From Candidatus Aminicenantota bacterium (lineage in GTDB: Bacteria > Acidobacteriota > Aminicenantia > UBA2199), in assembly GCA_024644125.1 (NCBI GenBank), contig JAHELQ010000141.1, positions 1-10,960 of the forward strand: a DNA stretch of 10,960 bases. The letters run 5' to 3'. The notes below the pieces were generated by a model. It was not told the origin of the DNA. It saw nothing but the letters and a program-made list of their open reading frames with translations, and did no database searches. The position numbers were made by a program, and so were the translations under genes. Below, piece by piece: positions 1 through 8,700 of this stretch. Numbering within the stretch: the stretch's first letter is position 1; every line of letters starts with the position of its first letter.

Positions 1-1
1 C

Positions 2-1018
2 GACAAGAAAAACCTGTTGACCGCCTATATACGCACCTCCGCCGGAGTGGGCATGTCGGATTACGAAGTGGTGAAGAACGAATTGCTGAACGATCCGTCG
101 ATCGTGAGCGTCAGCGAGGGAGGATCGGCTCCATTCAATGGCGTCAGCGGCGCCTGGGTCAGTTGGGAAGGAAACTCCGGAGACGATAAGATCCGCGTCA
201 ACTACCATGTGGTGGATTATGATTTTATCCAGACCTACGGTATGAATATCGTCGAGGGTCGCAATTTTTCACGGGAATTGGCGGGAACCGACAGGCAGGG
301 TTGCCTGATCAACCAGACCGCCGCACGGGTCTTCGGCTGGAAAGATCCTCTGGGCAAGAGATTGTGGGACAACAAATACCATGTGGTGGGAGTCATCCAG
401 GATTTCCATAACCATACATTGTTCAAAAAAATCCGCCCGATGGTTCTGTTGTTGAAAAACGACAAAGAACTATTCGAGTCCTCCCTCTACAGCGTGAGAA
501 CGACCCCCGAGAGGGCGGGAAACGCCAAAAAATTGGTGACCGACAAATTCCGGCGGTTATTCCCCGACAGCCCGGTGGAATTCAATTTTTTGAACGACAA
601 TTTCGACACAGTGTTCATGAACGCCATCGACAGCGCCACCAACACGTTCGAGTTCTTTTCGATCCTCACGTTGTTTTTGGCGGCCACGGGATTGTTCAGT
701 CTGATCTCCTTCTCCACCATTCAACGGACCAAGGAGATCGGCATCCGCAAAGTCCTGGGAGCCAGCCAGCTCACCATCATGGTTATGATTCTACGTGAAT
801 TTTTTATCTCCATGTTTATCGCCCTGGCGGTCGCGTGGCCCATTGGTTATTATGTCATGAAAATGACATTCCGGGCATTCGCGTACCGGACCGAGATCAC
901 GGCGATGATATTTTTGACCTCGGGATTGGTCGCTCTACTGGTAACGGTTTTGCCGACGATTTATCACACGATAAAATTATCCAATACAAATCCGGTCAAA
1001 TCGTTGCGCTACGAATAG
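2..1018 (+). CDS. ABC transporter permease, MacB/FtsX family (3' part only)
   Basis: The reading frame is open from base 2, so this is the C-terminal ~338 residues of a longer protein whose true start lies left of the window; an internal TTG at 17 should not be taken as the start. The first ~200 residues look like the extracytoplasmic MacB-type core (motifs such as GMNIVEGRNFS, then a VVGVIQDFHNHTL stretch). Next comes a C-terminal FtsX unit: a hydrophobic helix near 655-715, the conserved cytoplasmic motif RTKEIGIRKVLGAS (about 727-768), and two more helices near 780-870 and 895-965. It ends in NPVKSLRYE, a typical family tail. Such permeases pair with a cytoplasmic ATPase and often move lipids, peptides or antibiotics, or act in mechanotransmission. 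Lying beside a PKS/NRPS it could export or protect against the product, but the hairpin after it suggests a separate transcript. The family call is confident; the substrate is unknown. Confidence 0.9.
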   Translation, partial: DKKNLLTAYIRTSAGVGMSDYEVVKNELLNDPSIVSVSEGGSAPFNGVSGAWVSWEGNSGDDKIRVNYHVVDYDFIQTYGMNIVEGRNFSRELAGTDRQGCLINQTAARVFGWKDPLGKRLWDNKYHVVGVIQDFHNHTLFKKIRPMVLLLKNDKELFESSLYSVRTTPERAGNAKKLVTDKFRRLFPDSPVEFNFLNDNFDTVFMNAIDSATNTFEFFSILTLFLAATGLFSLISFSTIQRTKEIGIRKVLGASQLTIMVMILREFFISMFIALAVAWPIGYYVMKMTFRAFAYRTEITAMIFLTSGLVALLVTVLPTIYHTIKLSNTNPVKSLRYE

Positions 1019-1019
1019 C

Positions 1020-1048
1020 CAGAACAAATTTACCGTTCTGTTTCTTTT
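1020..1048 (+). terminator. Weak Rho-independent terminator candidate after the permease
   Basis: A perfect 6-base inverted repeat, CAGAAC (1020-1025) and GTTCTG (1035-1040), flanks a 9-base loop and is followed directly by the T-rich tract TTTCTTTT (1041-1048). It begins two bases after the permease stop codon. The stem is short and only half GC, so it would be a weak terminator; position and T tract are the main support. A second, AT-rich repeat (TTTCTT 1041-1046 with AAGAAA 1054-1059) could compete with it. Confidence 0.4.
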
Positions 1049-1103
1049 AATGTAAGAAAGTAAGCCCAACTCAAGGGGAATATCTCTAATCATCGATAAT
1101 ACC

Positions 1104-2783
1104 ATGCTATACAAAAATCTTGTGGAAGCTCTATATGAAAACCGGTCCCGGGAAAAGGAGATCACATTCATCGAAACCTCGGAAATCCGGAGCATCCTCT
1201 CATACGTGGATCTCTACGATCGAGCCCGGAATACATTGTTCCACCTTCAACACCGCGGCCTGCTGCCGGGGGACGAGGTGATCTTGCAAACCGGGGACAA
1301 CCAGGAGTTTTTGATTATCTTCTGGGCGTGTTTGATGGGCAAATTTATTCCGGTTCCGGTGACAGAGGCGACAAACGACGAATACACCCTAAAACTGTTC
1401 AATATCCAATCGATATTGCGCAATCCCCACCTCGCCATCGACCGGGAAAAACTCCAGAGGCTGGAAACCTTCGCCTCGGAGCAAAATCGTGAAGCCCAAT
1501 TCGAAAAACTGTCGCGACGCACCCTTCATATCCCGGAGCTTCTGAACGGCGGGGAACAAGGAAAAATCGAATCCATCGACGGCTCGGATATCGCCTACAT
1601 CCAGTTTTCTTCAGGATCGACAGGAAATCCCAAAGGCGTTGTCCTGAAACACCTTAACCTGCTGACCAATATTAATGGGATAGTTCATGGCTTTGGGAAT
1701 TCCCAACAAGGCACCACAGATCACTGTTTCAGTTGGATGCCGTTGACCCATGATATGGGCCTGATCGGGTTTCATCTCACGCCCCTGGTGGCCGGTTGGA
1801 TCCAAACGTTGATGCTACCGTCGTTATTCATCAGGTATCCCCGGCTATGGCTTGAAAAATTAGCTGAATATGAAGCCACGATCACGGTATCTCCAAATTT
1901 TGGTTATCAATATGTATTGAAACACGCTGGCCGGTTGGCCGAAGATCCCATCGATCTTTCCAGCATCAGGATCATGGTGAATGGAGCGGAGCCGATTTCC
2001 GCGGACCTGTGCGAGCGTTTTACAAAGTTCGCGGCTCCGTTCAAATTTAAAAAAGAGGCTATGTTCCCGGCGTATGGTATGGCGGAAGCCAGTCTGGCGA
2101 TTTGCACGGCGCGGCCTCACGAAAAATGGCGCACCTACAAGTTGGACCGTAACGCCAATCGTACCGGCGTAAAAGTTGTCGAGATAAACGGCGGAAGGGA
2201 CGCCACCGAGTTCGTTGAAATCGGATTTCCAGTCAAAGGCTGTTTGATCAAAATAGTGGACCTCGACGGCGGGGAATTAGGCGAGGAAACAACCGGCGAG
2301 ATCGCCATCAAAGGGGATAATGTCACCTCCGGATATTACAACGATGTGGAGGCCACGGCTGCGGCGTTCATCGACGACGGCTGGTTCTTGACCGGGGATC
2401 TGGGTTTTGTCAAAAATGGTAGATTGGTGGTCACCGGCCGGAAGAAAGAGATTATTTTTGTCAACGGATTGAATTATTACCCCCACGATCTGGAGCGGGC
2501 GGCGGAGGAGATGGAGGAGATTGATTTCGAAAAGGTGGTGTTTTGCGGCGCGTCAAACCCGGAATCAGGAACCGACGAGATCATCGGGTTCGTGGTGTTC
2601 AAAAAATCATTGGAAGAATTCCTGCCTCTGGCCGAAGCCCTTACAAATCACATGGCCCGGCGGTTGGGCATTGTCGTCCATCACGTGGTCCCCATCAAAA
2701 AAGTCCCAAAGACCACCAGCGGCAAAATCAAACGGAATAGTTTAAAAGATCACTATAGCGAAGGCCGGTTCGGCCAGGAAATT
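1104..2783 (+). other. FAAL domain (fatty acid activation and loading)
   Basis: Residues 1-560 of the megasynthase. Adenylate-forming motifs are intact: FSSGSTGNPKG at 168-178 (P-loop), WMPLTHDMGLIG soon after (an FAAL-typical stretch), YGMAEAS from Y324, TGDLG at 430-434, GRKKEIIFVNGLNYYPHDLE (FAAL-like hinge region) and KTTSGK with the catalytic lysine at K541. The HDMGLIG and NYYPHDLE signatures favour a fatty acyl-AMP ligase that hands its acyl group to the adjacent carrier over an amino-acid adenylation domain or an acyl-CoA ligase. Chain length cannot be read from the sequence. Confidence 0.9.
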
Positions 2784-5700
2784 CAGGAATTGGATCGGTT
2801 GCGGAGAGAGTCGGCCGCCTCCGGCGATGACTATTCAAAAGATGAACTCCAGGTCGTTATCCGCTCTGTCTGGGCGACGGTTTTGTCGAACGAAACAATC
2901 GCGGACGACCGGAACTTCTTCGAGGCGGGCGGCAATTCCACCGCGGCCGTGATGGCGAAAGAAAGGCTCCAGACGGCGTTACGACGGGAGATCGATGTCA
3001 TCGATATATTTCGCTTTCCCACTATCGCGACACTGGCATCCTACCTGGCCGGCGAAGCGGCGGTAGAGGCGACGAAGGAGTTACCGGCAGCGTGTTTGCG
3101 GCCAGAGGCGAAAATCGCGGTCATCGGCATGGCCTGCCGTTTTCCCGGAGCCAGGACAACGGATGAATTCTGGCTCAACCTGGCGGCAGGCAGGGATTCG
3201 CTGACAAAATTCTCGGACGGGGAATTGCTCGAAGCAGGCATCGTTCCGGTTTGTATCGAGGATCCATTCTATGTGAAAGTGAAAGGAATTGTCGAAGATT
3301 GTGATTGTTTCGACGCAGATTTTTTCGGGTACACGCCGGCCGAAGCGGCGGCTATGGATCCGCAAACCCGCATCCTGCACGAGTTGGCCTGGGAAACCCT
3401 GGAATCTGCCGGCTGTGATCCGGCGGAATTCGAAGGGCTCATCGGCTTGTACGCCGGCGCCTCCCCCAACCTTCACTGGCAATTCCAATCGGCGCCCGGC
3501 AGTTCGAACCGGGCTTCGTCTGCATTCACGAGTGTGCAATTACACGACAAAGACTTCATGTGCACCCGGGTGTCGTATAAATTGGATTTGAAAGGCCCCA
3601 GCGTGACTCTGTATTCAGCGTGCTCCACGTCGCTCGTCGCGGTTGACGCCGCGTGCCAGGGATTGTTGACCGGCAGGTGCGACCTGGCATTGGCCGGCGG
3701 CGTGTCCATCTGGCTCCCGCAGAAAACCGGTTACCATTACGAAGAAGGAATGTTATTCTCCAAAAGCGGCCGTTGCCGAAGTTTCGATAGCGGGGCCGAC
3801 GGGACCATTTTCAGCGACGGCGGCGGATTGGTGGCTCTGATGCGTCTCGACGAGGCCATCGCCCGTAAGGATCCTGTCCAGGCAGTGATTCTGGCTTCGT
3901 TCACCAATAACGACGGCAGCCAAAAAGCCGGATACACGGCTCCGGGTATCGACGGACAAGCGGCGGTTATCCGCCACGCCATGCGGATGGCAGGCATCGA
4001 CGCCGAGAGCGTTTCCTACATCGAGACCCACGGCTCCGCCACCCAGTTGGGCGACTCGATCGAATTGCAGGCCATGCATATGGCATTCGCAGCGGAGAAA
4101 CGGCGATATTGCGCCGTAGGATCGGTCAAGAGCAATCTGGGGCATCTCAACGCCGCCGCCGGCATCGCCGGTCTGATCAAGACAGTGTTGGCGCTCAAAA
4201 ACCGGCTCGTCCCCCCCAGTATCCACTTCAAAAACCCGAATCCCCTTCTGGCGTCAAACGACACGCCATTCTATATCAACAATACATTGTCCCCCTGGAA
4301 GAACGACGATGCGCCGTTGCGGGCGGGAGTCAGTGCCTTCGGTATCGGCGGCACCAACGCCCATGTGGTGTTGGAAGATGCGCCGTTGCCGGAATCCCGG
4401 GTCGCTGGCCCGGCTTACGCTATTCTTCCCCTATCGGGAAAAACACCGCAAGCGGTGGGCAGGGCAGCGGCGGGTTTGAGAAAACATCTCGAGGCCCATC
4501 CGCGGCTCAATCTCACGGACGCGGCGTTTACCCTGCAAACCGGCAGGCGTCACTTCCACTACCGGGACGCAGCAGTGTGCGCATCCAGAGAAGAGGCGCT
4601 CGCGTCATTGACGAAGATCGAATCCGCAGAGCGCCACGAACGTGTCCTCGCAGGCGGATTGCCGGTGGTGTTCATGTTCTCGGGTTTGGGAGCGCACTAT
4701 ACGGATATGGGACAGGGCCTCTACGCCAGCTCCCCCGTCTTCCGGGAAGAAACGGACCGCTGCGTCGAGATCCTGCGAACCCTCACGGACATCAATCCCG
4801 CAAAAACGCTCGATGATCCGTTGCGCGCTCACATCGCGATGTTCACGTTCCAATACGCGCTGGCGCGATTGTTGATGAGTTGGGGCGTCCAGCCCGAAGC
4901 CATGATCGGATACAGTTTCGGCGAATATGCGGCTGCATGCCTCAGCGGCATGTTGTCGCTTGACGAGGCCTTGCGGATCGTCGTCGCCCGGGGCCGGGCA
5001 TTGGGCTCCCAACCGGCGGGAAAAATGGCGAGCGTTCCGCTCGACAGGGATTCTCTTCTTCCCTATTTGCATGACAATATCTATATCGCCATTGATAACG
5101 GGCCGTCCTGCGTGGTCGCAGGCGCGCCGGAAGCGATCGACGCCTTCTCTGCCGGCCTGAAGAGTGAGAGGTATTTGAGCGTGGAATTCCCCTCCACCCA
5201 CGCGATGCACTCTCCGCTGATGAACGGGATGACGGCGGAATTCGCGGCGGCTCTGGCAACCGCGACCATAAAACCGCCGCGGATCAAGACGGTTTCCAAT
5301 GTCACCGGGACCTGGTTCGAGAACCGGGACATGTCGTCACTGTATTGGAACGCCCACCTCACGGGCACGGTCCGCTTCGCCGATGGTATCTCCGCCATCC
5401 TGAAACAGGGGCCCGCGTGTTTTGTGGAAATCGGGCCAGGACACGACTTGCGCCTATTGGTGGAGCGGCGATTCGGGGAGAATTCTCCGAACCGGGCGTT
5501 AAACCTGGTCAGACCCGCCAATCAAGCGCACGAAGACACTCGTTATTTAATGAAGCGACTTGCTCTGCTCTGGAAATATGGGGCGTCCATCGATTGGCGC
5601 GCGGTCCACAAGCCGGCGGAGCCGGTGAAAGTTCCGCTTCCCACCTACCCCTTCGAAAAAACAGTGTTCGATATTTCAATACAAAAACAACATGAGGCGG

Positions 5701-8700
5701 ACAGCAGCGGAGATCGAGGCCGGCTCGCCAAAAAGCGGGATATCGCCGATTGGTTCTACATACCCGGTTGGAAGCGGACCCTCGGGCCATTGTTTTCCGG
5801 CGGGCAAACGGTAGAACCTCAACGCTGGTTTATATTGGGAGGAGACGATTATCTAGAGACTCATCTCCGCAACAAACTTCAGACTCTTGGTCACACGGTG
5901 ATATCAATCCCATCTAGCGACCGCCTGAACGATCTGTTGGCCGGTGGGACAATCCCCAATCACATCGTTCATTGCAGGTGCGCCGGCGATTTTGATGGCA
6001 ACGGCGAATCGACCTTCGACGAGATAGAAACGCACTTATACAAAGGATTTTATAGCCTGGTCACCGCCGCCTCCGCGTTGGAGCGGGCGGGAATCGGGCA
6101 AACCGTCATTATATGGGTCATCACCAGCGGCGTCTACCCGGTCACAGGAACCGAAAAATTGTCGCCGGTCCGCGCCACCATCACCGCGCCCTTAAAAACA
6201 CTGCCCCAGGAATTTCCGTTTATCCAGTGCCGCCATATCGACCTGGAGCACGGAGTAGCGAACGATCCTCGCTTCAGCGAACAAGCGGCTGAGTTGGCGA
6301 TCGCGGAATTCCTGGCCGGAGGCGACGAAGCCTTCATCGCGTACCGTTCACAAAACCGCTGGGTACAACGGTTCGAACCGGCGCGAATGGAACGGACCGG
6401 GCGCGCCCCCCGCTATCTCAAAAAGGGAGGCGTATACCTGGTGACCGGAGGAACCGGTAACATCGGTTTCGCCCTGTCCAGGTTCCTGGCCGAAGCCACA
6501 CATGGGACATTGGTATTGACCGGGCGAACCCCTGTGCCGGCGGGAGACGGTTCCGCTGCTGGGAAAGCCGGAAAAATCAGGGAATTGGAGAAACTGGGAG
6601 CAACCGTCCTATACCATCAGGCTGACGCGGCGAATCTCGCAGAGATGCAGGCTGTCATCGACGGGACGCTTTCGCGTTACGGCGCGCTGGACGGTGTCAT
6701 TCACGCCGCCGGCGTCATGGACAAGACCATATTGTCCACCGCTGCCGCAATCAAACCGCAAGATTGGCGGCTTCAATTCCCCCCCAAAGTTCTGGGAATC
6801 TCCGTGTTGGAAAACGTATTGGGGGATTTGCCATTGGACTTTGTCCTGGTCACGTCGTCACTCTCTCCCCTGCTGGGGGGCATCGGCCTCTCGGTCTACG
6901 CCGCCGCCAATGTCTACATGGACACATTTGTCCACCGCCACAATCGCAATCATCCGGTGCGCTGGACAACCGTCAACTGGGCCGATTGGGAATTTTCCCG
7001 CGACCCCGCCATTCCGGCGGACGATTCGACTCTCGCGGCGTTGTTCGCCAACTCGGAGATGAACATCCCGATCGAAGACGGCATCGACACCTTCGAGCGC
7101 ATCCTCTCCAGATGCGAAGAATCCCAGATCATCGTGTCGGCAGGAGATCTGGATACCCGGATCCGCCGCTGGATCACCAACCGGACCTTCGAAACGGATG
7201 AACAAACCGGTCCGATCGAGAATCGCCGTAAGCCGCGACCGGACGTGATGACGTCGTATTCCCCGCCGGCAAACGACTTGCAACGGGCATTGACGGAGAA
7301 TTGGGCGGAGATTTTCGGCATTGAAGATATCGGTGTAGACGACGACTTTTTTGAATTGGGCGGCGATTCCCTCAAGGCGTTGTCATTCATTTCCAGATTG
7401 CACCGCGAATCAAAACTCCTCATCGAAGTGGCGGATTTTTTCAAACATCCCACCATTCGCGGGTTGACCGCGATTCTCGAGCAGAGGGACACAGGCGACC
7501 GCGATGATATTGTGCCGGGTGAGAAACAAGAATATTACGACCTCTCCCATTCCCAAAAGGGACTCTGGGTGCTGGATCAATTGGCGGAGAACCTGGTGGC
7601 CTACAACTTGAGCTCAGCCGTCGAATTCGGACCGGACCTTGATCCCGACGCCCTGGAAGAGGCGTACAAACTAGTAGTCCAGCGTCATGAAAGCTTACGC
7701 ACCATTTTTACATTGAAAGACGGCGAGCCCAAACAAAAGGTGGTATCGCTCGAAGAATCCGGTTTCGCGGTGAAACGCGTCGATCTTCGCCGCCATCCAG
7801 AGCCGCGACTGGAGGCGGAACGGTTGGCGGCGGCGGACAAGCAAGTTCCGTTTCACTTGCAAAAAGGCCCTCTCATCCGCGTCACATTGGTAACGTTACC
7901 GGACGGTTACATCAAATTGTTCGCTGTGCACCACATTATCTGCGACGGACTCTCCCTCAACATCGTGATCAGGGATTGGCTGGACTATTACCGCCGGCTG
8001 GCGGCAGGAGAACATCCATTGCATCCCGCGCCGTTGCGCTTGCAATACCGGGACTTTTGCCGGTGGCACAACCAACAACTCCGGCACGCCCGCATCGACA
8101 GACACAGGGAGTATTGGCTCGACACAATGTCGGGAGAATTGCCGGTACTGGAATTACCGGTCGATTTTGCCCGCCCCGAGATCAAGACCTACAGCGGCAG
8201 TTCGCTAACGTTCGAATTGGACCGCGAAACCGCCATCGCTATACCGGAACTAGGAAGACTTCACCAGTCCAGTCTCTTCATGGTGATCCTGGCGGCGGTC
8301 AACACCCTTCTCCACGGGTATTCAGGGCAGCGGGACATCATATTGGGAGCGGTGACGGCGGGCCGCGATTATGGACATCTGGACGATCAAATTGGTTTTT
8401 ACGCCAACACGTTGCCTATTCGATCGTCCGTCGATCCTGAAGAGAGTTTCGAGACATTCTTGCATGGAGTCCGGGATAATTTGCTCCGGGCATACCAACA
8501 TCAGATTTTCCCCTTCGCCATGATAGTGGAAAGTCTGGGGCCAAACACCCCGCCGTCCAGAAATCCTCTGTTCGACGTGATTGTGGTGCTCCAGAACATC
8601 GATGTGCAGGATGAGTCGGCGGAGGGCGACCGCATGATTTTCACCGGGAACCGCGGGCAATGGGCCAGCAGTTCCTTCGATCTCACCTTCAGTTTTTATT

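Noticed and set aside
1072..1100. Sigma-70-like promoter with GATAAT at 1095-1100
   Set aside because: No acceptable -35 element lies 16-18 bases upstream, and the implied transcript start would fall at or inside the start codon.
4109..4816. 235-codon + frame inside the megasynthase KS-AT region
   Set aside because: Its product is rich in Arg, Gly and Pro, as expected of an out-of-frame reading, and it overlaps the well-supported KS and AT domains.
4605..5210. 201-codon - strand frame opposite the AT domain
   Set aside because: Antisense shadow with no family motif; the + strand frame has the AT catalytic motifs here.
5549..5750. Possible dehydratase domain between AT and KR
   Set aside because: Only about 30 residues separate the post-AT linker from the KR structural half, and no HxxxGxxxxP motif is present.
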